Below, piece after piece: positions 17,991 through 26,003 of a stretch of DNA of 64,000 nt. Made by a program: the position numbers and the translations under genes. Position 1 is the first letter of the stretch. Each line of letters opens with the position of its first letter. Source of the DNA: Rhizobium sp. L1K21 (GTDB lineage: Bacteria; Pseudomonadota; Alphaproteobacteria; Rhizobiales; Rhizobiaceae). The stretch is from positions 1-64,000 of the forward strand of contig NZ_JAMXLE010000002.1 in the NCBI RefSeq assembly GCF_024055895.1. Direction: 5' to 3'. The notes beneath the pieces were generated by a model. That model worked only from the letters and a program-made list of their open reading frames with translations, did not search any database and was not told where the DNA came from.

Positions 17991-18980
17991 TCATGCCGTT
18001 GGCTCTGGTTGGGAGGTTGCGTTTACGGTGCGGGCAGGCACCCAATGTGCCGCCTTGTTGCCGATGTCTCTGAATTTTGCAGAAAGGGACGCAAGTTTGG
18101 CGCGCCATTCCGGATTGGGTGACTGACCTTCCGTCACATGGAAAAAGGCCTGCATCATGCAGCATATGGCAAAGGGTTCGATGAGAGCGGCTTTGACTGC
18201 CCAGGCAAACAGTATGGCAAAAGCGATACCGCCCGCACTCCATCCGCCGGGCATCAGGTATGCCAGACCCGCTGCTGGCGCGAGCATGAGCAGGAACACA
18301 ATGAAGGCCAGCCCATAGCTGATGACTGCAATAACGGCAGCATTCTTCAGCATGGCTTTGTAGTTCTGGCCGTAAAGCACCAAAGCCTCCTCGGCCGCAG
18401 ACCAGGGATTATCCGCCCGCGTGCGAATGGCATGGGCCAGAATGACTTCATCGACAAAGCCCACAGCCACTTTCAGAAAGGCACGGAAAAAGCTGATCAG
18501 TTGCTCCAGGCCGGGTATGGGCAAGATGCTTGCAATACCTTCCAGCAAACCTGTAATTGCGTTGATCACGCCCTTGATGAGCTGGTCTAGCCCGAACAGC
18601 ACGCTTGCCTGAACAAAGCGCTCCTGCACGACGGTTTTGCCATACGCTATCTGCCCCTGGCCATTGGGCAACGTACCGCTGTCGAGCAATTCAACAAGAA
18701 CCGCGATATGTCCCGCCTTGAGAATATAGAGAATATATTCGCGCAGGAAATAGAGTATTGCGGCAACAATACCAAAACCGACGGCACCGCCCAAAACCGT
18801 GCTGGAGGCCAGGAAGTCCTCATCGCCAAACTGGCCGACCCCAAAACCGATGCCTGCACCTGCGCCTGTGGCCGCTATGTAAATGCAGGCAATACCGAAA
18901 TAGACAATTATGCGAAAAGTGATGTAAGGCGCGGTTCGCGCCATCAGCCCTAAAGAACGGGCGATGCTGAAATCCCACAT
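17991..18980 (-). CDS. Multi-pass inner-membrane protein of unknown function
   Basis: The 329-residue protein has hydrophobic segments at about residues 20-42, 60-85, 125-160, 205-235 and 245-275, interrupted by a charged central region (ILAHAIRTRADNPWSAAEEALVLYGQNYK). The C-terminal 60 residues are soluble. I recognise no catalytic motif. It heads a three-gene operon with a secreted VWA protein and a second secreted protein; the join to the VWA gene is tight, which suggests the membrane protein and the VWA protein act together. Confidence 0.75.
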   Translation of the reverse strand: MWDFSIARSLGLMARTAPYITFRIIVYFGIACIYIAATGAGAGIGFGVGQFGDEDFLASSTVLGGAVGFGIVAAILYFLREYILYILKAGHIAVLVELLDSGTLPNGQGQIAYGKTVVQERFVQASVLFGLDQLIKGVINAITGLLEGIASILPIPGLEQLISFFRAFLKVAVGFVDEVILAHAIRTRADNPWSAAEEALVLYGQNYKAMLKNAAVIAVISYGLAFIVFLLMLAPAAGLAYLMPGGWSAGGIAFAILFAWAVKAALIEPFAICCMMQAFFHVTEGQSPNPEWRAKLASLSAKFRDIGNKAAHWVPARTVNATSQPEPTA

Positions 18981-19102
18981 GTAAAATCCTCGAATTCAAC
19001 GCTGGCGGCTGCCGACAACGCGTCTTTCAGGCGAAAATATGGGAAGGAAGCAGGTGTTGTCTTGGGGAGAGAGGAACTATTATGCGGGGTAATCGGAACT
19101 GC

Positions 19103-20059
19103 TTAACGCGGAAATACCGTTGCCCTTACATCTGAGGGCGACATGGAAAAGGCCCGTCTGAAGCGGGCATTGAACCAAGATAAATCGCCAAACCCGGAGC
19201 GAAGCGCAATCTGGGAAATGTTGAGATGCCTGCATGCGGGGTCGCAGAGCATCTTGTGCGCCAGCAGAAGCCGTTGCTGGGCAACATAGTCGCTGAAGGA
19301 TGTCCCCTCACTTTTAAAAAGCCCACGAATATAGCGGGGGCTCACCCCCTCGCGTCTAGCAACGGATTCGACATTCAAGTCCGCTTGCGTCAAACGCTGT
19401 TCGATGTCAGCTTTGATGGTTTTCAGCCGCGCGGCGCGCACACCCCTGCCTGCCGCCAGTTCATGGGCATCGCGATTGGCGCCGAGGGCCGCCAAAGCCA
19501 GATCCTGCAAATGCGTTGCATATAGTTGCAGGTCTTCCGAGTGGAGGTGACCAGCCTCATTGTGCAGGCTTCTTGCATAATCACGAAAGAGCCGCCACTG
19601 CGGTGTGAGAGCACAGCTTTGTTGCATAAACGCGTTGAGCCCTGAAGTCGCCGGGGTCAAAAATGCGCGTGGAATAGAAACATAAAAAGCATCTGTCTGG
19701 TCGCCGGAAAATTTGACCACACCGGGAATTTCGTTTGGATCCAGATAGACAGACCCAACCTGAAGTTCCCATTGAACCCCACCTGCCTGCTGCATCGAAT
19801 ATCCACCGGAAAGCGGTATATGGAACATCACATTATCCTCCATGTCCGCTGCCATTTGCGCGGTGCGAATGGCGGTTGAGGCTGAGTGCCTGCCATGGCC
19901 GATAATGAGATTGGGAAGGATCGTTATCGTCGTCTCGGACCGAAATGTCTCGAGATCGTCTGGCGTAAATTCCAGTTTGGCAATATGGGCTACAGCGTCC
20001 TGAAATGCTTCAACACGCCTGCTTTCTTCGAAATCGCCCGACCTCAAAGAAACAAACAC
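19103..20059 (-). CDS. AraC-family transcriptional regulator
   Basis: This 318-residue regulator has an N-terminal cupin-like effector domain (about residues 30-180, with MFHIPLSGGYSMQQAGG and GSVYLDPNEIPGVVKFSG) of the AraC-binding-2 type and a C-terminal double helix-turn-helix (about 215-315). The DNA-binding part includes LNVESVARREGVSPRYIRGL and ISQIALRSGFGDLSWFNARF followed by the family FRRAFSMSPSDVR ending. The start is a GTG at 20059 with a GGAGG site 9 nt upstream. It lies alone; its target cannot be read from the sequence. Confidence 0.9.
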   Translation of the reverse strand: MFVSLRSGDFEESRRVEAFQDAVAHIAKLEFTPDDLETFRSETTITILPNLIIGHGRHSASTAIRTAQMAADMEDNVMFHIPLSGGYSMQQAGGVQWELQVGSVYLDPNEIPGVVKFSGDQTDAFYVSIPRAFLTPATSGLNAFMQQSCALTPQWRLFRDYARSLHNEAGHLHSEDLQLYATHLQDLALAALGANRDAHELAAGRGVRAARLKTIKADIEQRLTQADLNVESVARREGVSPRYIRGLFKSEGTSFSDYVAQQRLLLAHKMLCDPACRHLNISQIALRSGFGDLSWFNARFRRAFSMSPSDVRATVFPR

Positions 20060-20475
20060 GATTTCTGCCCTCCACGAAAGCCCACAGAAAACCAGTTATC
20101 AAGGGCACAAGACCAAGCCAAAATAGTCGATTTAGAAAGCCCGAAATGTGTCGCTCTGGCAAGCGCAAAGATGCGTACATTTTCACCGGCACATGGGTAG
20201 CGGAAATGTCTGCCTACAGCCTCCGGGTTTCCGAGCTTAAACGTCCGCAAAAATCAGCGCAAAGCTGCCCTCGCCTTATTCCCGTCTCGGCGCTCCGAAG
20301 CGGAGATAATTTCCGGCGATGAAGCCACATCGACCGATGCCCAAAACCCAGTTCAGAAAGGTGGTATCCAAGATCGCTTGAGACCGGAAACATGCTGGTT
20401 TGAAGGGATTTTAATAGCCAACCAAACTGGATGAGCTAGTCGTCTGGACCTGAAGTTGGCTTCAGGTCCAGATGA
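20060..20475. other. Non-coding gap with one strong palindrome
   Basis: This 416-bp stretch separates the AraC start and the end of the histidine kinase. Short reading frames inside it have no ribosome site or family resemblance. Its only marked structure is the hairpin at 20436-20479 described separately; the AraC promoter must lie in the lower part. Confidence 0.5.
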
Positions 20476-20479
20476 CTAG
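20436..20479. terminator. Long 20-bp-stem palindrome overlapping the kinase stop codon
   Basis: Left arm 20436-20455 (ctagtcgtctggacctgaag) and right arm 20460-20479 pair over 20 bases with one mismatch and a 4-nt loop TTGG. The kinase stop codon (20476-20478) lies inside the right arm. No T-tract follows on either strand, so a classical intrinsic terminator is not certain; it may stabilise the 3' end of the mRNA or be a mobile palindromic unit. Confidence 0.6.
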
Positions 20480-21843
20480 AGCGGCAAGTGGACGGACACG
20501 TCTACGCCGTCTTCGTGGCCATGCCTCGGTGATGCGATTGTCACCTCGGCGCCGACGCGGTCGGAAATGGCTTTCACGATTGCCAGACCCAGACCGTTGC
20601 CGGCGACTTTTCCGGTGCCGCGTTCGAAGCGTTTCAGGAGCCTTTGCATTTCCTGCGGTGCCAGTTGCGGGCCGGCGTTGGATATCCGCAAAGTGCCTTC
20701 CGACGTCAGGACCATGTCCACCGGCTTGTCCTGCGCGCCATATTTCAGAGCATTTTCGATCAGATTGCGGCACAAGATGCCGACAGCGTCGGGGTCGATG
20801 GTGGTGTAGACCGGATGCTCGGGCATTTGCAGCCGCACCCTGCCCTCACCTGCTCTTTCAAAATCGCCGGCGATCATGCGAAGCACCACGCAGATGTCTG
20901 AAGCCTCATCGGTTCTCAAACGCCCGCCTTCGGCGCGGGCGAGCTGCATGAGCTTTTCCGACATACGCATCAGCCGCTTCAGCGTGGCCTCGATCTCGAT
21001 AGCACGCTGAGCGGACTGCTTTTCTTGCGTCTCTGTCTGTATGCGCTGGGCCTGGGCGATGGCACCGGCGACCGGGGTTCGCAGCTCATGGGCGGCATTG
21101 GCGGCGAAAGCACGCTCTGCATTGAAGGCGGCTCTGAGGCGGTCGAGAAGCTGGTTCACGGCCTGCGAAATGGGGCGCAATTCGCGCGGCAGGCGATCAT
21201 CGGCAAGCGGAGAAAGGTCTTGTGCGCTCCTGGCTGCCAGATCCTGGCGAAAAGCGCGTATGGGGTTGAGCGAGAGACGAACACCCAGAATGATCGCTAA
21301 GAAACTGACCGGGATGACGATGATCAGAGGCAGGAGCAAACCGAGCAGCATCTTGGAGGCGATCTCTTTGCGCTGCTCCAGGGGTTCTGCCACCGCAATT
21401 GTCAGACCGCCGCTACCTGCGGCCTCATAGTAAAGCTGATGCGTTTGTGTGCGAAGGAAACCGTCTTTCTGATAGGGCGGAAAGATGGACTGATCGACAT
21501 CGCCAGACGTGAGCAGCACATCGCCTTGCGCATTGCGCACGAGAAAGGTGACATCCTCGCCATAGCGGGCTTCGCGATCACCGCTGCGTCTGAGATTGTT
21601 TTCCAGCTCCTCCTCATCATCATCGTCTTTTGGCGGTCTGTGCCTTCTGATGCCTTCGCGCAGATCGTGGCGGGCAATGGGCAGGATACGCTGGGCCGTT
21701 GCCTTCAACCCGTCGTCGAAAACCTCTTCCATTTCTTCGCCCACGAGATGGGCAGTTACGGCTGCGGCCAGCAGCCAAAGAATGGTCACTGACAGGCCGA
21801 CAACCAGGGCAAGCCGGGCCTGGAGAGAATTTCCAAATTTCAT
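20476..21843 (-). CDS. Two-component sensor histidine kinase (QseC/EnvZ-like)
   Basis: This 455-residue inner-membrane kinase has transmembrane segments at about residues 10-33 and 163-190 enclosing a periplasmic sensor with an acidic run (PKDDDDEEEL near residue 75). A HAMP-like linker follows, then the phospho-accepting His252 in AANAAHELRTP, the N-box NLIENALKYGA and the G-box NGLGLAIVKAI. It overlaps its response regulator by four bases (ATGA). Divergent position next to the PepSY/ApbE redox genes suggests that it controls them; the acidic sensor loop would fit a cationic metal signal, which is inference. Confidence 0.92.
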   Translation of the reverse strand: MKFGNSLQARLALVVGLSVTILWLLAAAVTAHLVGEEMEEVFDDGLKATAQRILPIARHDLREGIRRHRPPKDDDDEEELENNLRRSGDREARYGEDVTFLVRNAQGDVLLTSGDVDQSIFPPYQKDGFLRTQTHQLYYEAAGSGGLTIAVAEPLEQRKEIASKMLLGLLLPLIIVIPVSFLAIILGVRLSLNPIRAFRQDLAARSAQDLSPLADDRLPRELRPISQAVNQLLDRLRAAFNAERAFAANAAHELRTPVAGAIAQAQRIQTETQEKQSAQRAIEIEATLKRLMRMSEKLMQLARAEGGRLRTDEASDICVVLRMIAGDFERAGEGRVRLQMPEHPVYTTIDPDAVGILCRNLIENALKYGAQDKPVDMVLTSEGTLRISNAGPQLAPQEMQRLLKRFERGTGKVAGNGLGLAIVKAISDRVGAEVTIASPRHGHEDGVDVSVHLPL

Positions 21844-22499
21844 GGGTGGCCCAAACGGTAGCCAAGACCGCGTTCGGTTTCGATGACGTGTGCACCAAGC
21901 TTCTTGCGCAGGCGACTGACATGCACCTCGATGGCGTTGCTTTCAACTTCAGTTTCGAATGAGTAAAGCCGCTCCTCAAGCTGGCTTTTGGACAGCAATT
22001 GTTCAGGGCGCTGCAAAAAGGCCTCGAAAAGCACCCATTCGCGCGCCGTCAACACCACAGGCTTGCCGTTCAGCCGGATAGTGCGCGCGGCGAGGTCCAC
22101 TTGCAGAGGCCCGTGTACAATCAGCGGATTGGGATTGCCGGCATAACGCCTAGCCACAGAACCAATGCGTGCGGAAAGTTCGGCAAGATCGAAGGGCTTT
22201 ATCATGTAGTCATCCGCGCCCGCATTGAGCCCGGCAATCCTGTCGGAGACCTGATCAAGGGCAGTCAGGATGATCACCGGGGTGACTTCGCCGCGGCCGC
22301 GGAGGTTTTTCAGAAACGGAATACCCAGGCCATCGGGCAGCATCAGATCGAGCAGGATGAGGTCGTAAGCAGCGGCGGCCAGCGCGTCATCGGCTTTATC
22401 AAGGCGGTTTGCCCAGTCGACGGAGTGACCATCAGACGCGATCTGGTCGCGAATGGCCTCGCCCAATACGGAATCGTCCTCTATCAACAGCACCCGCAT
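21840..22499 (-). CDS. OmpR/PhoB-family response regulator
   Basis: The 219-residue regulator has a receiver domain with the acidic pair in LIEDDS, phospho-acceptor Asp51 in ILLDLMLPDG and conserved Lys in YMIKPFD. A winged helix DNA-binding domain (about residues 125-218) follows, with LTAREWVLFEAFLQRPEQLLSKSQL and VSRLRKKLGAHVIETERGLGYRL. It is co-transcribed with the kinase and divergent from the PepSY gene 135 bp away; autoregulation and control of that module are likely. Confidence 0.93.
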   Translation of the reverse strand: MRVLLIEDDSVLGEAIRDQIASDGHSVDWANRLDKADDALAAAAYDLILLDLMLPDGLGIPFLKNLRGRGEVTPVIILTALDQVSDRIAGLNAGADDYMIKPFDLAELSARIGSVARRYAGNPNPLIVHGPLQVDLAARTIRLNGKPVVLTAREWVLFEAFLQRPEQLLSKSQLEERLYSFETEVESNAIEVHVSRLRKKLGAHVIETERGLGYRLGHP

Positions 22500-22633
22500 A
22501 ATCTTCGCCTCTTTTCACCCACCTTTTAGTCTACCTGAAACCTTACGGGAAGCTGAAGCAATTTCGCTGATTGCGTCAGGCGTCAGTCAGTTTTGTCTCC
22601 GATTGTGGCCTCATGGAATTGAGGAAACGACGC

Positions 22634-22915
22634 ATGAAGACCGGCTTTTTGTCCACGCTGCTGCTCGCCTTTGTAACAGCAACAACCGCACAGGCATGGG
22701 ACGATGATTGCGATGTGCCCATCAGCAAATGGCAGCCGCGCTCAGCCGTTCTCGCGCTCGCCGAAACACAAGGCTGGAGGCTGAAGCGCATCAAGATCGA
22801 TGACGGCTGCTACGAAGTCTATGGCAGGGACGAAACCGGCCAGTCTTTTGAGGCCAAGATCGATCCGAAGACGCTGCAGATCATCGCAATCCGCAGAGGC
22901 CATCCGCATCGCTGA
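22634..22915 (+). CDS. Small secreted PepSY-domain protein
   Basis: This 93-residue protein has a signal peptide (about residues 1-21, ending TTAQA) and one PepSY-like domain: ISKWQPRSAVLALAETQGW, then IKIDDGCYEVYGRDETGQ and a DPKTLQIIAI ending. PepSY domains bind or inhibit partner proteins in the periplasm and are frequent in transmembrane electron-transfer modules. The ATG at 22634 has a GAGG ribosome site 9 nt upstream. It is first in a five-gene unit that runs to 26931. Confidence 0.85.
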   Translation: MKTGFLSTLLLAFVTATTAQAWDDDCDVPISKWQPRSAVLALAETQGWRLKRIKIDDGCYEVYGRDETGQSFEAKIDPKTLQIIAIRRGHPHR

Positions 22916-22962
22916 ACTTTACCCCACCAGAACCCAAACCCACGTCAATAGAGGAGACTGTC

Positions 22963-23286
22963 ATGACCTTTCAAACACGACTTCTTGCCGCTTCTGCTTT
23001 TGCCCTTTTGCTGGCGGGCAGTGCTGCGCAGGCAATGCCAACAGCCGAGATCGGCAACGACAATGCTCAAGCCACCCCAATCACCCAGGTCGGGTTCCAC
23101 TGGTTTGGCGATGATGACCGCGGCCGTGGGGACGACGACGACCGCCGGGGTTCCCATGGTTATCGCGGGGATGATGACGATGACGATGACGACGGTGGCA
23201 AAAACATGATCCGGCAGCAGTCTGCCACACCGCCAAGCAATGGACTTTTCAATCCGGGCAGCACGCCTGCTGTTCAATCCAACTGA
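22963..23286 (+). CDS. Small secreted Asp-rich protein
   Basis: This 107-residue protein has a signal peptide (cleavage near AQA/MP, residue 24) and a mature part dominated by Asp, Arg and Gly, including an eight-Asp run. No fold is recognisable. Such acidic low-complexity segments commonly bind divalent cations; that is inference. A GAGGAG ribosome site precedes the ATG. Its position between the PepSY and DUF2271 genes suggests a part in metal handling or redox function of the module. Confidence 0.75.
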   Translation: MTFQTRLLAASAFALLLAGSAAQAMPTAEIGNDNAQATPITQVGFHWFGDDDRGRGDDDDRRGSHGYRGDDDDDDDDGGKNMIRQQSATPPSNGLFNPGSTPAVQSN

Positions 23287-23315
23287 CTGCCTCGACTGCA
23301 ACAAGGAGACCTCAC

Positions 23316-23786
23316 ATGAAGTCCTTCATGGCCGTTCTGGCCGTTACCACGGCGCTGACCATTCCAAGTCTTGCGTCTGCCGCCCAGGTTACGCTGACGA
23401 CGAAGATGCGCAGTTACGGCGGCAACGGCGCTTATCTCGCCTATTACGTTACAAACGCCCAAGGCCGCTACGTGGGCAGCCTTTGGATGGCGGGCGGAAA
23501 GACCCGTTACTATGAACACCTGAGTGGCTGGTATCGCGCAACGGGCGGAAACACCGCCGAAATCAACGGTATCACCGGGGCGAGCGTCGGCAGCGGCAGA
23601 ACGCTCAAAGTGACGCTTGATCTCGCCGATACGCTGTTCGATGCCGGTTATCAGCTGCATATCGATGCAGCCGTGGAAGACATGCGTGATAGCCCCAATG
23701 AGATCGTCGTGCCGCTGACGTCGGCGGGCGCAGGCAAGGCCGTATCGGGCAGCCGGTACATCGCCAATTTCTCATTTGCGCGTTAA
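23316..23786 (+). CDS. Secreted DUF2271 protein with candidate flavinylation site
   Basis: This 156-residue periplasmic protein has a signal peptide (about residues 1-22, ending LASAA). The body matches the DUF2271 pattern: YLAYYVTNAQGRYVGSLWMAGG early and LDLADTLFDAGYQLHIDAAVED later. Residues 85-92 read GITGASVG, which resembles the [ST]GA[ST] acceptor motif where ApbE attaches FMN; Ser90 would be the acceptor (codon 23583-23585). An apbE gene lies 2.2 kb downstream in the same unit. The family call is firm; covalent FMN is a prediction. Confidence 0.85.
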   Translation: MKSFMAVLAVTTALTIPSLASAAQVTLTTKMRSYGGNGAYLAYYVTNAQGRYVGSLWMAGGKTRYYEHLSGWYRATGGNTAEINGITGASVGSGRTLKVTLDLADTLFDAGYQLHIDAAVEDMRDSPNEIVVPLTSAGAGKAVSGSRYIANFSFAR

Positions 23787-23804
23787 ATCCCGGAGGCTTA
23801 CGTC

Positions 23805-26003
23805 ATGATCCGATCGCTCCACCGCTGGTTCGGGTTGATCGCCGCCCTTTTGCTGATTGTTATCACAGTCAGCGGTGCGGCGCTGTCGATCTTCCCCGTA
23901 TCCGATGCGCTCAACACACCGTCTGCAGGCAATATCAGCGTGGCAACACTTGCTGAACGCATCAAGGCCAATGAACCGACGGTGGAGCAGATCAGACGTG
24001 CACCTTCCGGGCAGATCACCGCCTATTATTTCAAAGGCGATGCGCCTGTCTCGTCTGCTATCGATCCGGCGACGGGTGCGGCACTGGGAACGACTGAGAA
24101 ATCCGGCGTCGAACGCTGGCTGATCAACCTCCATCGGTCCCTTTTCCTCGATGACAATGGGCGTTATGCGGTTGCCTTTGGTGCGGTTTCCATGCTCATC
24201 CTATCCACCGCCGGATTGTTCATGCTGGCGCGGCGCGCCGGCGGGTGGCGCTTGATCTTCAAGCCCACGCGCGGGACCGGAGACGGTCGCCTGCATGCCA
24301 TTCTATCGCGGGCTGCCCTGCCCGGCCTGTTGCTTTCCTCCATGACCGGCCTCTGGATGGTGGCGGCGACATTTGATGTTCTGCCGCAAGGCGCGCCCGC
24401 ACCGCTGTTTCCCACCGAGGTCAGCGGTCAGACAGGCATGGCACCGGGCAAGATTGCGCTACTGCAGCAGACGCCGGTCGATGCGCTTCGGTCCTTGACC
24501 TTTCCCCTGGCGGGCGATTCCACAGATGCATTCCGGCTCAAGACATCAGACGGTGAAGGTTATATCGACCAGGGCAATGGCACGCTCTTGGCCTGGAGCG
24601 ATGCCAATTGGATCGATAAAGCATCGCATCTGGCAACGATGCTGCATACGGGCCGTGGACTTGCCTGGCTCGGCGTCATCCTTGGCCTCAGTGCTCTTGT
24701 CACGCCTGTGCTCAGCTGGACCGGACTTCTCATCTGGCTCAAGGGGCGGGGCCGCCAGAAGATCAAAAGCGTTGCTGCAGCAGACGCCGACACGATCGTC
24801 CTCGTTGCCAGTGAAAGCGGCACGACCTGGGCCTTTGCCCAAACACTTCAATCGGCATTGTCGGCAGCAGGGTTGCGTGTCCATGTCGGTCCCATCACCG
24901 CCTTCAACCCAGAGCACTGGCCCAAGGCAAAACGCGTGGTGCTGATGGCGGCGACCTATGGCGATGGTGCAGCGCCAAGCATGGCAGCGGGTTTTCTCGA
25001 CACGTTTCGCAGGATGCCGGTGAAGCGTGGGCTTTCGCTTGCCATTCTCGGATTTGGTGATCGCAGCTTTCCGGCCTTCTGCGGCTTTGCAAAGGATATC
25101 GCGGACGCCGCTGAATCCAAGGGCTGGTCATCACTTGTCCCTTTCGACACCGTGGATCGCCAGTCGCCGCAGGATTTTGCGCGTTGGGGGCGGGTGCTGG
25201 CTCAAAAGTTGAGGCTTGATTTCGAGCTCAACCACGTGCCCGTTTTGCCGCGCACCTGGCAGATGGAACTGATCTCGAAACGCGACTACGGCGCGAGCGT
25301 CCAGGCAGCGACATCCATCCTGCGTTTTGCTTTGCCGAAGCACTCGTTTTGGAAGCGGTTCCTGGGACAGGGTTTCCCGCGTTTCGAAGCCGGCGACCTC
25401 ATTGCAGTCGTACCGGAAGGTTCTCAACTGCCGCGCTATTATTCGCTGGCTTCCGGTTCGAAAGACGGTTTTGTGGAAATCTGCGTGCGCAAGCATGCGG
25501 GTGGCCTCTGCTCAGGGCAACTGGTTGCGCTTGAACCCGGCGACAGCATTACCGCATTCGTGCGCGCCAATCCGGGCTTCCGCCCTCAACGCGGCCGCAA
25601 GCCTGTGATCCTGATTGGCGCTGGAACCGGCATCGGTCCGCTGGCTGGTTTTGCCCGCGCCAATCAAAAACACCGCGCGATGCACCTCTATTTCGGGACG
25701 CGCCATCCGGCAAGTGATGCGTTTTATGCCGAGGAGCTTTACGGCTGGCAGAAAGAAGGTCGCCTTGCATCCGTATCGACGGCGTTCTCGCGCAGCGCAA
25801 CACCGGCTTATGTTCAGGATCTATTGCGTGCTGACGCTGCGAAATTGACCAAGCTCATTGCAGCGGGTGGGCAGATCCTCGTGTGTGGAGGGCGCGAAAT
25901 GGCCGCCGGTGTTGCCGATGCGCTGACCGATGTTCTGGCGCCTGCAGGTCCAAGTCTTGCAACATTGAAAGCTGAGGGACGCTATGCAGAAGACGTTTAC
26001 TGA
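23805..26003 (+). CDS. PepSY-transmembrane / flavodoxin / NADPH-reductase fusion protein
   Basis: This 732-residue inner-membrane redox protein has a PepSY-associated transmembrane part (residues 1-320, helices near 8-30, 130-150, 180-200 and 285-312, with His residues in SLHRWFG, LINLHRSLF and TMLHTGRG suited to heme). A flavodoxin domain follows (VLVASESGTTWAFAQTL, about 330-460), then a CysJ-like FAD domain (RYYSLASGS, KHAGGLCS) and an NAD(P)-binding domain (GAGTGIGPLAGFARA, LVCGGREMA). It would move electrons from cytosolic NADPH through FMN and FAD across the membrane to periplasmic acceptors, possibly the flavinylated DUF2271 protein. It overlaps apbE by 20 nt. Confidence 0.9.
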   Translation: MIRSLHRWFGLIAALLLIVITVSGAALSIFPVSDALNTPSAGNISVATLAERIKANEPTVEQIRRAPSGQITAYYFKGDAPVSSAIDPATGAALGTTEKSGVERWLINLHRSLFLDDNGRYAVAFGAVSMLILSTAGLFMLARRAGGWRLIFKPTRGTGDGRLHAILSRAALPGLLLSSMTGLWMVAATFDVLPQGAPAPLFPTEVSGQTGMAPGKIALLQQTPVDALRSLTFPLAGDSTDAFRLKTSDGEGYIDQGNGTLLAWSDANWIDKASHLATMLHTGRGLAWLGVILGLSALVTPVLSWTGLLIWLKGRGRQKIKSVAAADADTIVLVASESGTTWAFAQTLQSALSAAGLRVHVGPITAFNPEHWPKAKRVVLMAATYGDGAAPSMAAGFLDTFRRMPVKRGLSLAILGFGDRSFPAFCGFAKDIADAAESKGWSSLVPFDTVDRQSPQDFARWGRVLAQKLRLDFELNHVPVLPRTWQMELISKRDYGASVQAATSILRFALPKHSFWKRFLGQGFPRFEAGDLIAVVPEGSQLPRYYSLASGSKDGFVEICVRKHAGGLCSGQLVALEPGDSITAFVRANPGFRPQRGRKPVILIGAGTGIGPLAGFARANQKHRAMHLYFGTRHPASDAFYAEELYGWQKEGRLASVSTAFSRSATPAYVQDLLRADAAKLTKLIAAGGQILVCGGREMAAGVADALTDVLAPAGPSLATLKAEGRYAEDVY

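Noticed and set aside
20005-20322. 105-codon plus-strand open frame across the AraC start
   Set aside because: It overlaps the AraC gene in antisense, has a basic nonsense composition and no ribosome site.
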